Under the pieces are notes generated by a model. It made no database searches, was not told where the DNA came from, and saw nothing but the letters and a program-made list of their open reading frames with translations. From NCBI GenBank assembly GCA_017979445.1, contig JADQWC010000487.1, positions 186,001 to 250,000 on the forward strand: a stretch of 64,000 nt of DNA, written 5' to 3'. The DNA is from Akebia trifoliata. Taxonomy: Eukaryota; Streptophyta; Magnoliopsida; Ranunculales; Lardizabalaceae. Positions within the stretch are counted from its first letter, which is position 1. Each line of letters begins with the position of its first letter. Position numbers and translations under genes: made by a program. This document shows, piece after piece, positions 1-10,427 of the stretch.

Positions 1-613
1 GTATTTCTGGCTCTGTCTATCGATGCCAAACGAGACTGGAATTGGAATGAAGTGTGCCGATTTCGTCAGTCGGTCAACAATCACCGATATGGCGTCTGAC
101 CCATCACTAGCTCTCGGCAACCCTACTACAAAATCCATAGTCACATGTTCCCATTTCCACTATGGGTAATGGCTGGAGTAAGCCTGTGGGATTTCGATGT
201 TCGATCTTGACCTGCTGACATGTCAAGCATCTACTTACATATTCTGCAATTACTTTCTTCATACTCGAAAATTAGAAATTTCTTCGCAGATCTCTATACA
301 TCTTCGTACCTCCTAGGTGAATAGAATATCAAGAATGGTGTGCCTCACCCAATATATCAGATCTCAACTGTGAGTCCTGAGGTATCCACATTCTGCCTCT
401 GAATCTGATAACCTCATTTGATCCTTTCGACCAATCTAGGTCAGTTAGGTCCCTAGCTCTCAGTTCATATTCTTCCACATTTTCATCTACTTTCTGGACT
501 TTCCTAATTCGTGCTATCAGCTCATTTTCAATCCTCAATGTACCCAGATATATGTACGGTCTATACTTTTCTCTCGGAGTCTTAAACACTATTTTTGTTA
601 CTTGTTCAAGCAA
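1..613 (-). pseudogene. T1 integrase fragment (N-terminal zinc finger and start of catalytic core)
   Basis: The minus-strand reading shows the linker after RNase H, with WIPQDSQLRSDILGEAHHS ending in the first histidines of the HHCC finger (near 329-400). A CLTCQQVKIEH segment near 200-235 is the CX2C half. [10 protein letters not shown] near 113-140 carries the first catalytic aspartate (codon 133-135). [10 protein letters not shown] follows toward position 60. The rest of the DDE core lies outside the window. Frame changes and stops between 329 and 1 show it is not functional. In an intact element integrase inserts the cDNA into the chromosome. Confidence 0.85.
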
Positions 614-639
614 CTACCATTCTTTTATCATCATATAAG

Positions 640-1130
640 CTATAGTGTTTCGGCTCAATGCGTTAGCAACTACATTGGCCTTTCCTGAGTGATACTCAAG
701 GGTAAAGTCGTAATCCTTGAAGTATTCCATCTAACGTCGTTGTTTCATATTTAATTCTCACTGTGAGAATATGTACTTGAGACTCTTATGATCGGAGAAT
801 ACTTCAAACTTCTCTCCGTATAAATACTGTCTCCAAATGCGTAGTTCGAACACTATCGCAACCAACTCAAGATCGTGAACAGGGTAGTTCTTATCATGAT
901 TCTTTAGTTTTCTAGACGCGTATGCCACTATCTTCCCAAATTGCATCAATACAGTTCCCAAACCAATCCCGAATGCATCAATAAAAATCGTCAAGCCCTC
1001 ACATGGAATCGGAGATACTAGAATTGGAGCGATCGTCAATCTTGTCTTCAACTCTTGAAATGTAGTTTCACATTTGTCATCCCACTCAAATCTGACATTT
1101 TTCTAAGTTAGTCTCGTCAGCGGCGCTGCA
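640..1130 (-). pseudogene. T1 RNase H domain
   Basis: The open stretch 758-1051 reads [15 protein letters not shown] (FxDAS-type first acidic site, with the usual S replaced by F), then [20 protein letters not shown], then [20 protein letters not shown]. This is the standard Ty3/gypsy RNase H, which removes the RNA strand from RNA:DNA hybrids. The usual E of YPTHDLELAAVV is kept in [10 protein letters not shown]. Reading continues rightward toward RT only through a frame change near 1060-1130, so the domain is inactive. Confidence 0.85.
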
Positions 1131-1935
1131 AGAGTGGAGAATCCCTTAATAAATCTTCTATAATATCCTGTCATTTCGAGAAAACTTCTGATATCTGTTA
1201 CTGTCTTTGATTGTTTTCATGATAGTACGGTTTCAACTTTGGAAGGGTCTACTGCTATCCCTTCACTTGACACTACGTGTCCTATAAATTTTACCTTCTG
1301 AAGCTAAAATTCATACTTGCTAAGCTTGGCGTATAGCCTATGCTCCCGCAACAACTGTAGTGTGATTCTGAGGTGGCTTTCGTGGTCCTCCTTTGACTTG
1401 GAATAGATCAAGATGTCATCAATGAATACAATGACAAATCGATCGAGATGTTCCCAAAATAACCAATGCATGAGATCCATAAATACTGTCGGTGCATTCG
1501 TTAGATCGAAAGGCATCACTAGATACTTAAGTGTCCTAGCCTGGTCTGAAATGTAGTCCTCGGAATGTTTGCCTCTCTGATTCTCAACTGGTGGTACCCG
1601 GATCATAAATCGATCTTAAATAAGTACTAGGCACCCTCTAGTTGATCAAATAGATCATCGATACCCGAAAGAGGGTACTTATTCTTAATAGTCACTTGAT
1701 TTAACTTCCGATAGTCGATGCATAATCGAAGCGACCTATATTTCTTCTTGACAAACAAAATCGGTACTCCCCAAGGTGAGGAACTCGATCGAATAAATCC
1801 CAAGCTCATAACTTCATCAATATGCGCTTTCAACTCTCGAGTTTCTACAGGGGCCAATCGATATGGAGAAATACAATTAGCCCCTATGCCTGATTTTAAG
1901 TCAATCGAGAATTTTATCTCTTGACATGGCGACAA
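1131..1935 (-). pseudogene. T1 reverse transcriptase
   Basis: Two open pieces cover RT: 1935-1627 and 1606-1304, with remnants down to about 1131. The first has [21 protein letters not shown], then [15 protein letters not shown] and [20 protein letters not shown]. The second has [18 protein letters not shown] and the catalytic box [11 protein letters not shown] (FIDD codons at 1415-1426). The stretch joining the two (the YHQ/K region) is lost around 1606-1627. The usual PFGLTNAP is PFDLTNAP here. RT copies the element RNA into cDNA. The gap, stops and frameshifts make this copy dead. Confidence 0.9.
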
Positions 1936-2420
1936 ACCTGGTAATTCTTCTCAAAAAAACATCCCCAAACTCCCTAACTACCTCTACCATATCCGTCGAC
2001 GTTTTTATCTCCAGTGTTCTCAAAGTTCCCAATTGATTGTATAAAGGACCATCTCTTCTATACCTAGATCCTTGAACCTTGACTTTCGAATATCTCGGCC
2101 ATCTAAAGACTACTGATCCGGTAAAATAATCGACTTGGGCATGGTTCTGTACTAGCCAATTCATCCCCAAGATGACATCAAAGTCGCAACAATCTAATGT
2201 CATGAGGTCGGTAATCATCTCTTGCTCCTCTATCCTAATTACATAATTTCGACAAAGTTTCTGGGTTATCTGTCGATCTCCTAATGGGGTAGATAATTTC
2301 ATTACTCGGCCTGTGTCAAAAATTTCTAAATCTAGCAACTGTGTTATCTCAGTGGAAATATAGGATCTAGAGGAACCGATATCAAATAAGATTCGAATCT
2401 ATATACTATAAATTAAGATT
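1936..2420 (-). pseudogene. T1 aspartic protease (RVP_2-like)
   Basis: The minus strand near 2365-2400 reads LFDIGSSRSYIS, matching the family pattern LFDSG(S/A)(S/T)HSFIS with the residue after the catalytic Asp changed to Ile. The open piece 2338-1901 then gives CDFDVILGMNWLVQNHAQVD, the typical second half of Del/Tekay proteases, and runs toward the RT start ([12 protein letters not shown]). The protease cleaves the polyprotein. The altered active-site loop and the flanking stops indicate an inactive remnant. Confidence 0.82.
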
Positions 2421-2469
2421 GTACCTTCCAATACCTCGTCCGAAACGGGTATCTCTTCCTAGGTCAGAT

Positions 2470-3688
2470 GATAAACCCTTTCGTGGGGTATGGGAGTTAC
2501 ACCCTACCCTGGGGTATGGGAGTTACCCCTGCCTGTGGCTGTGATAGAGGATAATCTTTCCTGATATGTCTCGTCTGGCCATAAGAAAAACATGCCAATG
2601 GTCCCACCTGTATAGGTCTCTGCGTGGCGGTTGGTTAGGAAGCTGGAGTCGGTGGTCTCGAAATCTGCTTGATTGGTCCCCTTGGCCCTATTGGTCTCAC
2701 TGGAGCCCCAATTGATCCATAACTCGGTGGAGTAGGAACTCGGTACTGTGGATATACTGGTCTAGAGGCACTCGATCTCAAATACATCAGCCTCTTGGCC
2801 GGATCAGATCTAGGTGGACCAGAAGCCTGGGGTCGACTAGTTTGTCCCCTCAAAGTCTACAATTCCCTCTCCTCTTGCTCAACCCTCTGAGCTCGACTCA
2901 CTGTGTCTCTATAGCTGATGGTCTCAATCACTGACATCCTGGCCCTCAAGTAAGGTTGCAGTCCTCCGAAAAATCTACGGGCTTTCATAAAATTAGTCGA
3001 AATAATCTATAGAAGATAGATTGCTTTGCAGCAACCCCGAAAATTCCTGATGTTTGATCTCTCGAGCCGTCTCGGATATAAATCTATCTAAGAACATCCT
3101 CTTGAAGTCGACTACCTCGACAGGTCCATCTTCCAAAACATTCCTCTCGGATCACCACCAATGGCTAGCATCCCCGTCGAATTGAAATGTAACCACAGTT
3201 ATCCATTGGTCTCTCGAGCACTGCATGACACTCAAAATCTCCCAGGTTTTTAAAACCCATTCCTCAACCTCAGCCGGATCAGAAGAACCTCCAAATTGGG
3301 ATGGAAGTAGTCGTTGGAAATTTTGTAGCCACATCCCCGGATCTGTCTGTGATTGGGGTGGGGGAGTCTTCACAACCCTCGATGGTACAACCTGTGGCTG
3401 TGGTCTATATGGTGGATCTTGAGGTGGAATGTGATCGGTCCCCTGTGAAGAAGCCTGACGTTACCTCAACTTTGCCATCTCTTCGACTAGTCTAGGCTGT
3501 GACTCAAGCATCTCCTCTCTAAACTTGTTTTGGGACTCAGCTATCTGTCTCATAAATGACATTATCGACGCTATTAGATCGGAAGTGTGATCCGGAGCCT
3601 GTTCCGCCTCTACGGCGTTCCAGCCTCTGTCTCTACCTCGTCCGCTCATCTCGTTTCTGTTCATTAGCAACAAGGCATTTATCATCAT
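2470..3688 (-). pseudogene. T1 gag (capsid/nucleocapsid) remnant
   Basis: From 3688 leftwards the N-terminal segment reads MSGRGRDRGWNAVEAEQAP and ends in an acidic/coiled stretch with MRQIAESQNKFREEM. A frame change is followed by the gag core at 3373-3152, with PSQFGGSSDPAEVEEW and FQFDGDASHWW (retrotransposon gag family). A proline-rich part (2853-2635) leads to an eroded zinc knuckle around 2555-2600 (first Cys kept, second Cys changed to Tyr). Gag forms the virus-like particle. Multiple breaks make it a pseudogene. Confidence 0.85.
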
Positions 3689-3959
3689 AGGGCTAAATCG
3701 TTATTATGAAAGCATCATTTACTACTTTAACGAGGGATTTTAGTAATGAATACCATTTTCATTACTAATAGAATGAACCTAGAATCCTATCTTAATCATA
3801 CTAGGCTCTGTGGACTCTAGACATAGAAGAACTCGTAATCCCAGTACGGAACCACTAATGAGCTCAAATTTTGAATTCTTAATATTACTCTATTATCTAT
3901 GGTATCATTCCATTCTTCAAAACATGGTAGATCTGTATCCCATATGGATCTTATACTAT

Positions 3960-3971
3960 GCTCTGATATTA
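3960..3971 (-). promoter_or_regulatory. T1 primer binding site (degenerate tRNA-iMet type)
   Basis: The minus strand reads TAATATCAGAGC, which differs from TGGTATCAGAGC at three positions. It sits between gag and the LTR remnant, as expected for minus-strand priming by initiator tRNA-Met. Confidence 0.8.
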
Positions 3972-3973
3972 TT

Positions 3974-4016
3974 TGTGACGCCGTCAAACGCTAACACAAA
4001 ACCCTATGTCAGATTT
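3974..4016 (-). repeat. T1 5' LTR remnant (LTR end only)
   Basis: About 43 bp just beyond the primer site resemble the start of the T2 LTR at 57190 (shared core CAAACGCTAACACAAAACCC versus CAAACACTAACACAAAACCC). The similarity stops at about 4016 where E1 begins, which suggests E1 inserted inside this LTR. Confidence 0.65.
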
Positions 4017-5203
4017 TGATAAGTGTCTCGAAACACTCAATTATAAGTACATTTTTTAGACATTTATCTTGATTTTTATCCCTATTTATCCGTATTAAGG
4101 TAGTAATCATTATAAGCCTCGAAACACCATGTTAGATGTTAAGTAGGCTTAATTATACATAAATAAATTCATTACTAGATAAATCTAATTACGTGTGTTT
4201 TTTATGCAGAAAATCAACATTTTGAAATCAAAATCTCAAGGCAAAAGCATTTATGTCCACTTTGGAATGTTTTAATCCTTAACTCATGTTCTCCTCTTTT
4301 TTTCTTTTTGTGCAAAGAAAAGTGGAGGCTACTTTTAAACTCTTCTATACATATTTTTCTCTATAAATAGAACCTCAATCTCAGAGAAAGGGGCCCCTCT
4401 TACTTCTCTTATCCAAGACTCTTTTAATTTAAGGCTCTTAGCCTATTCTCTTATTTTTTTTGTATTTTTATCGTCTGGTTATTTTTTTTTTTGTTAAGAG
4501 TTTTGTAAGAAGTTGAAGAAGAAGAAGAAGAAGTTGTAAGTTTCTCCATGAAATGAAGAAAAGTTCTTTCATCTCTTATCTTCCCTTTCTTGCAATGACA
4601 TTAGGTTAAGCTCCCCTCCATTGGAGAATGAAAAAGCCTAGAGCAAGTTCTTGTGTTATTTCTAATTTCATGCCTTTCTTTTATTTAAGATGCTTATGAG
4701 TTCTCTTTAAGATTTCTTGCACCTTTTATTCTTAATATAAATACTTTATGCTTAGATTAGATTAAGATAAAGTATGCTTAAACTAGATAATTGGAAGTAG
4801 GAAGTTTTCAAAGAATTCTACTTTGTTTATCTTCCCTCATTTGATTTCATTTGCAAAACTTTCCGATTAAAGGAGCTAACATCAAACCCTTACGATTGAG
4901 TTATAGAAAGGCTAGAGACTAGGAATTGCTTATCAACATGTTCTAGGTCAATTCACCTCCAATGGTGTTTTAATTTCATAAGTTTACTTGTTTTTAATTT
5001 CATTTACTAGTAATTTTACATCTCTTTATAAGTTCAAAAATACAAAGAAAAACAGTTTTAATTCCTTTTAGTTAATTTAAATTTTATCCTCTTAGCTTAA
5101 CTCTATTCCTTCTTTTTCTTGGGTTCGATCGCCTACTTGCCTCACAAGTAAGGTAAAAGTAAGATTAATATTAACTCGAGTGAGAGGAACAACGATAGTC
5201 TCA
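4017..5203 (+). repeat. E1 5' LTR (approximate limits)
   Basis: The left limit is set where similarity to the Tekay LTR ends (TGATAAGTGTC...). The right limit is a CA dinucleotide a few bases before the primer site. A TATA box lies inside. With no second copy in the window, both limits are estimates. Confidence 0.6.
4362..4368 (+). promoter_or_regulatory. TATA box of E1 LTR promoter
   Basis: TATAAAT in the context CTCTATAAATAGAACC, about 345 bp into the LTR and followed by a pyrimidine-rich stretch. This is the usual plant LTR promoter arrangement. Confidence 0.6.
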
Positions 5204-5212
5204 TTAGAATTT

Positions 5213-5230
5213 TAGCACCGCTGCAGGGGA
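5213..5230 (+). promoter_or_regulatory. E1 primer binding site (probably tRNA-Asp type)
   Basis: TAGCACCGCTGCAGGGGA differs from the Athila-type site TGGCGCCGTTGCCGGGGA at only a few positions. The identity of the priming tRNA is from general knowledge of the group. Confidence 0.65.
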
Positions 5231-6400
5231 AAGGTAAAGGTAGTAATGATAAGTTTTGATTTAAAATTCATTTCTTTCATTTTTATTTTATTTTATTTTT
5301 TCTTTTGGTTTCTTTCTATAAGTTCAAGTGTTCTTGAGGTTTTAAGAGATAAAAAAACATTGAAAAAAAAAGTCATTCCCATTTTTTTTTTCACCCTAGA
5401 CAACAGAACTTAAACTGACTGTAACTTTCTGCTCTGATCTCCGATTAACTATTATAGTATATCGATTTGGGGTAGAACGAAGTTTTTATAAAATGTGACT
5501 TAGTTAGCAAGATTGTGGTAAGTCAGATTCTATTTTTGAGTCTATTTACTATCATTTCTGCTAATATTTCTGTTTTTCTTCTTGTAAGTGAACATTTTTT
5601 TTCTTTTCTTCTTTCAATTTCCTTTAATCTTTAGATAGGTTTATTTTTTTGTTTTAGAAACTCTTGTATAGGATTCCTTGTAATTTTTTTTAATTATCTA
5701 AGAAGGCTTCGATTATAATAGACTAAGGAAGGACGACAGGTGGACAATACCGTCACGCCTCCTTAGGTTCGCACACAAAAATTGGAGTTGATGGCCTAAG
5801 TCGATTCAAATCGTCTTCACCCCGTCTAGCATGGGAGGTAATCTCGAAACATCTTCGCCTCTCTATGTTAGTGGGTTACTCCTTGCCTTTGTATATTATT
5901 TTTTCAATTTGCACACACTTGAAATAGTTAATTAAGTAGTAAATAGCACCCCTCTCCTAGGGATGGCATGATAAGATAAGGATTGGAAGTCATTACCAAT
6001 TTCTTACTCTAATTAGGATAATCAACTCACTAGTCATCTAATCAAATTAATTAAATCAATTAGACTTGACTATAGGGTCCACGAGCTCAATAAGAGAAAT
6101 TTCACTTCAAGTTGTGCCAATTGCGCTTTTTGGTCATCTTTTGTATCTAGTAAGTTCTTGCCTTTTGAGGGGATAGACTCAGTCTATTCAAGAAAGGAAG
6201 GTGATTTAAGAGTGCCCTTGCTTATGAATTTTGCGTCATCTTTTATCTGGAGATCCTAATGATTCAAAATTGACTTCAAAGAACCGAGTTGGAAGACTTG
6301 TTGCGCTATTTCTACCCAGTTAGGAGCTGTCTAACTTTAGGCAACCTATCTAGGTCCAGTCTTTTGTTTTCGTGATTGTTTGATTGACTGTCTGATTTAC
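5231..6400 (+). other. E1 untranslated leader
   Basis: About 1.2 kb between primer site and gag with no open frame. The last part (about 6115-6290) is clearly similar to the leaders of the Ogre-like elements here (compare 20410-20600 and 35398-35590), including an identical GGTGATTTAAGAGTG at 6200-6214. Nothing recognisable is seen in 5231-6100. Confidence 0.7.
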
Positions 6401-7750
6401 ATGCTTGGTAGACGTTCACAGAACAACGTGTTAGAACCATTTGATCCTGAGATCGAATGTACCCTTAGTAGAATACGCAAGACACCATCAGTAGTTAAGA
6501 TGGATGATAGAGAGTGAACTCTTAATGAGCTCTTCGCTCCAGCTTCCGCATCTCCTCCTACATGCATTATTTTACCATTGAACAATGCACCTCAGTTTGA
6601 AAATAGGGCTGCCACCATCAATATGCTCCCTAAGTTCCACGGTTTTGAGCGTGAACAACCTTACCCACCTTAATCGATTCTTGACTATATGTCAAATTTT
6701 TAGAAATCAGAATCTAGATGAAAAGAGTATCAAGCTTATTTTGTTCCCATTATCCTTGGAAGACCACGCAGCTACGTGGTTGAACTCCCTAGCACCCAAT
6801 TTTATATCCACCTATGATGTTTTATCCAAGAAATTTATGGCCAAATTCTACCCTGTGGTCAAAACTGAGAAAATGAAAGAGTCCATTAGAAATTTTAGAG
6901 CCCGTCTTGATGATGAATTTTCTCAAATTTGAAAAAGATTCAATGATTTATTAGTTAAGTGCTCACACCATGGTATTGACAAAGCACAGTTGATGCAAAG
7001 ATTTTATAGATGATTAATAATGAATCAGCATACCTTAGTCGAGTCAATGCATAAGAGTCAGCTCATGAACCAGACTCCCAATCAAACGTACGATTTCCTC
7101 GTAGAGTTAGCCTAGAGTACTCAAAATTGGAGCACTAATCAGAAAGAATTTGATAGAGACGATCCAGTTAGGAAGACATGCATGTATAAGATGAAGGCAG
7201 ACCTTGATCTCAAAAATGTCATATCTAATCTAGTAAGTGGGATGAACAATCTCACAAAGAAGTTAGATGTCTTTACCATCTCAGCATCCAAACCTCACCT
7301 AGACCCTCATACAATTTCGCAAGTAATTGTTGAACCAAGTTTTTTGTGCATCATATGTGACGGTAATGACCATTTGGTCAAGTGTTGTCCCACCTTGCCT
7401 CAAATCAAAGCTGAACAAGTAAATGCGATTAGTGGCTATAGTGCTTTTAGGAAGCCAAGTCCGAACTCTTTTAGCCAAACGTATCACCCAGATAATAGGT
7501 TTCATCCTAATTTCTCGTACAGATAGAACGAATCTATTTAATCTAGTGGTCCGTCAGGTTACAATAAGAGTTTTCCTAGGCAATCTGATTATTCCACAAA
7601 CCAAGCCATTATTCCTCAAGTCTCTTATCAACCCCAACAATCTACAGATTGTAGAGCCATTATACCAGAACCCATGACCAATTACCAGCAGCCTGCCCAA
7701 CAACAGTCATCCTTAGAATCTATGATTACTGAGTTCATGAGGCAGCAACA
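6401..7750 (+). pseudogene. E1 gag (Athila-like)
   Basis: The likely start is ATG 6401 (MLGRRSQNNVLEPFDPEIE). A stop follows after about 37 codons, and the frame shifts near 6660. The core continues at 6660-6932 with LEDHAATWLNSL and KKFMAKFYPVVKTEKMKES, then ends at another stop. A later piece, 7182-7526, holds CIICDGNDHLVKCCP, a CX2CX4HX4C zinc knuckle. Downstream, 7530-7750 is Gln/Pro-rich. The product would be the capsid protein, but it is broken in at least three places. Confidence 0.85.
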
Positions 7751-8300
7751 ACAGTTCATCCAAACTCAATAGTAAACCCATCAAAATCAAACTCAGATTA
7801 ACCAGGTCACTGCACAATCCATAGCTAAGATGGAAGTTCAGTTGGAACAGTTAGCTCTCTCCTTGAGTGGGAGAGAGAAAGGTCAATTTTCTATTCAGAT
7901 TATCCATAACCCTAAAAGTCAACCTTTGATTTCAAATGGATCGAAAGGTCAATGCGAAGTAGGAAGCCATTCTAGAGTTTCACAAGACCCAATCTAGGCT
8001 ATCCACACCTTGCATTCGGAAAAGAAGGTGGACAACAAGGACTAACCTATTAACAAGGGAGAAAAAGTCCTAGAGAAGGACAAAGTTAAAAAAGAAGTTA
8101 TAGAATCTCCAAAAGAGAAGAGAAAGATTTGAAAAATCCTCCCATCATTTTGCTAATTCCAAAAGTTCTATTTCCCCATCACCTTAGAGATTCTAAAAAA
8201 GGTAAGCAGTTTGAAGGTGTCTTAGAAGTCTTCCAAAATATGCATATCAATATACCATCCTTAGATGCCATTAAGTAGATACCTTCTTATGCGAAATTCC
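7751..8300 (+). pseudogene. E1 gag-protease linker region
   Basis: A low-complexity Gln/Lys/Glu-rich stretch between the zinc knuckle and protease, with several stops (for example at 7771 and 8131). It includes the usual polar spacer (QQQQFIQTQ near 7745-7770) and a Lys/Glu-rich tract at 8040-8140. I see no separate gene. Confidence 0.6.
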
Positions 8301-8755
8301 TAAAGGATTTGGTCGCAGCTAAAAGAAAAATACCGTTTCCTCGGGAAGCCATCATGGCTGCCCAAGCTTCGTCGTTCATCCAACAAACGATTGCACCAAA
8401 ATTTAAGGATCCTAGATGTCTGACAATTTCAATTCATATTGGAAATCAAGTGGTCGAAAAATGTATCTTAGATTTAGGGGTCAATGTGAATCTTTTACCA
8501 TATTTGGTTTATAAACAATTAGGTTTGGGGGTTTTGAAACCCACCAATATCACGTTGAGTCTAGCCGATAGGTCCATAAAAATTCCGAAAGGTATAGTTG
8601 AGGACGTGATAGTTAAAGTCAAAGATTTCTATTTTCCTGTTGACTTTGTTGTCTTAGACATATAGCTAGTCATTAATTCGAACAGTCATATTCCTATCTT
8701 CTTAGGACGTCCATTCTTAGCCACGTTTGACGCAGTCATTCGTTGTAGAAACGGG
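8301..8755 (+). pseudogene. E1 aspartic protease
   Basis: The piece 8309-8665 reads IHIGNQVVEKCILDLGVNVN, then LLPYLVYKQLGLGVLKPT and SLADRSIKIPKGIVEDV, the Athila-type protease. The catalytic motif is normally LDLGAS. Here Ala-Ser is replaced by Val-Asn after the Asp codon at 8471-8473, which would probably abolish activity. A TAG follows VVLDI. The next codons (PIFLGRPFLATFDAVI in the same frame to about 8755) complete the fold. Confidence 0.82.
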
Positions 8756-9190
8756 ATTATGACTTTAGCATTTGATGATATGAAAGTGATATTAAATGTC
8801 TTCCATAATTTCCAAGGAATTGGTGTAGATGATGGTATGGAAGAAGTGAACATGATAGATATGCTAGTCAATCAAACGTATCAAGAGTTAGGGTACTTTG
8901 ATCCCCTAACGAAATGTTTGGCTCACTTTGGTCTTGACTTGGACGTAGAAGAGTCTATAAGATAAGTCAATGCTTTGCTTGAATCCGTTCCATTCTTAGA
9001 TTTCTTACGGTGGCACGAAAAAGTTGAAAGTCTTCCTGTGCGTACATCTAATCTTGTTCCTTCCTATGTCGAGCCTCCAAAATTAGAACTCAAGTCGCTT
9101 CTAGAGACCTTGAGATATGTATTTCTTGGCAAGAATCAAACATTGCCCGTGATCATTTCATCTCATCTCAATAAAGTTTGAGAGGAAAAG
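8756..9190 (+). pseudogene. E1 protease-RT linker
   Basis: The same frame as protease and RT with stops at about 8963 and 9179. Readable segments include MTLAFDDMKVILNVFHNFQG and LELKSLLETLRYVFLGKN, the usual lead into Athila RT. There is no independent domain. Confidence 0.7.
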
Positions 9191-9922
9191 TTGTTAGGAG
9201 TATTAAGAGAACATCAAGAAGTTATTGGTTGGAACATAGCTGACATCAAGGGAATTAATCCATCTGTGGTGATGCACCATATTCGTTTAGAGGATTTCGC
9301 TAAGTCTTCCTTAAAACCTCAGAGACGGCTAAATCCTGTCATGAAAGACGTGGTTCGGATAGAAGTGATGAAATTACTAAATGCGATTATTATCTATCCT
9401 ATATCTGACAGTCGTTGGGTGAGTCCTATACTAGTAGTTCCTAAGAAATCTAGTATCACTGTGGTAGTGAACCATGACAACGAATTAATCCCCACCTGAG
9501 TTCAAAATGGATGGAGAGTGTGTATCGATTATAAGAAACTCAACTCGATGACTCCCAATGATCATTTCCCTTTACCTTTCATTGATCAAATGTTAGAGCA
9601 TCTAACAGGACATTCTTACTATTACTTTTTAAATGGTTATTCCGGGTACAACCAGATACATGTTGCTCCAATCGATCAAGAGAAAATAACTTTCACCTGC
9701 CCCTTTGGAACTTTTGCGTATCTTCGCATGCCTTTTGGATTGTGCAATGCACCCGCTACTTTTCAACGGTGCATGATGAGTATATTTTTCGACATGCTAG
9801 AAAGATATCTCAAAGTGTTCATTGATGATTTTTCAATTTTTGGACCAAGTTTTGAGGAATGTCTTCATCACTTGACTTTGGTCCTTGTACGTTGCAAAGA
9901 GGTCAATCTAGTCCTCAATTGA
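9191..9922 (+). pseudogene. E1 reverse transcriptase
   Basis: A single frame with stops at about 9497 and 9920. Motifs in order are VMHHIRLED, SRWVSPILVVPKKS, WRVCIDYKKLNSMTPNDHFP, YYFLNGYSGYNQIHVAPIDQ (normally FLDGYSGYNQI, so the catalytic Asp is Asn), FGTFAYLRMPFGLCNAPATF and KVFIDDFSIFG (FIDD codons 9818-9829). The Asp-to-Asn change and the stops both indicate a dead enzyme. Confidence 0.9.
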
Positions 9923-10427
9923 AAAAAAATGTCATTTCATGGTAACATCGGGGATTGTGCTAGGGCAGATTGTTTCTGCTAAGGGGATTGAGGTAAAGGT
10001 AGGTCTAATCGAAAAATTACCACCTCTTAAAACAGTCAAAGAAATTAGGTCATTCCTAGGCCATGCGGGTTTCTATTGTAGATTCATTAAAGATTTCAGG
10101 AAAATCTCGAAGCCTTTATGTGAGCTATTGGGAAAGGATGTTCATTTCGACTTTTCAGAGTCATGTCTCTCTGTGTTCAACAAACTTAAGTCCGAGTTAA
10201 CCTCGGCACCCATTATTCAACCTCCAAACTAGAATATTCCATTCGAAGTTCTGTGCGACGCTTCAGATTATGCAATAGGCGTTGTTTTGGGTCAGCAAAT
10301 CGAAAAACAACCTCATGTTATCCAATATGCTAGTAAAATCCTTAACGATGCTCAGCTTAACTACTCTACAACAGAGAAGGAAATGCTAGCAGTGGTCTAT
10401 GCTGTTGAAAAATTCCACCCCTACCTC
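9923..10427 (+). pseudogene. E1 RT thumb/connection and start of RNase H, interrupted
   Basis: After a frame change, 9939-10232 reads GIVLGQIVSAKGIEVKVGLI and IRSFLGHAGFYCRFIKDFRK. RNase H follows with EVLCDASDYAIGVVLGQ (first catalytic Asp) and STTEKEMLAVVYAVEKFHPY. The coding sequence breaks off exactly at the TG start of an inverted LTR (10428). The usual continuation (YLLGSKVIVYTDH...) is absent. Confidence 0.88.

Larger units (their letters stand above)
1..4016 (-). mobile_element. T1: truncated Tekay/Del-like Ty3/gypsy retrotransposon
   Basis: On the minus strand the order is gag (about 3690-2470), protease (2420-1936), reverse transcriptase (1935-1130), RNase H (1130-640) and integrase (613-1). 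This PR-RT-RH-IN order defines Ty3/gypsy. The protease of the 'DFDVILGMNWL' type and the primer site related to TGGTATCAGAGC (initiator-Met tRNA) point to the chromovirus Tekay/Del group. The left end runs off the window. The right end keeps only about 43 bp of the 5' LTR before element E1 begins, so E1 probably inserted there. Every domain is broken by stops and frameshifts. The lineage assignment rests on motif memory, not on a tree. Confidence 0.88.
4017..10427 (+). mobile_element. E1: Athila-like Ty3/gypsy retrotransposon, 3' end missing
   Basis: The plus-strand order is LTR, primer site of the TGGCGCCGTTGCCGGGGA kind, long leader, gag, protease, RT and start of RNase H. The gag pattern (DHAATWLNSL...KFMAKFYP), the protease pattern DLG..VNLLPY and the RT box FIDDFSIFG match the Athila group as I know it. 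The pol sequence stops within RNase H at 10427, where the inverted Ogre-like LTR of element A starts. Integrase, any env-like region and the 3' LTR are not in the window. Confidence 0.88.

Noticed and set aside
1718..1924. Plus-strand frame opposite T1 RT
   Set aside because: Shadow of the minus-strand reverse transcriptase.
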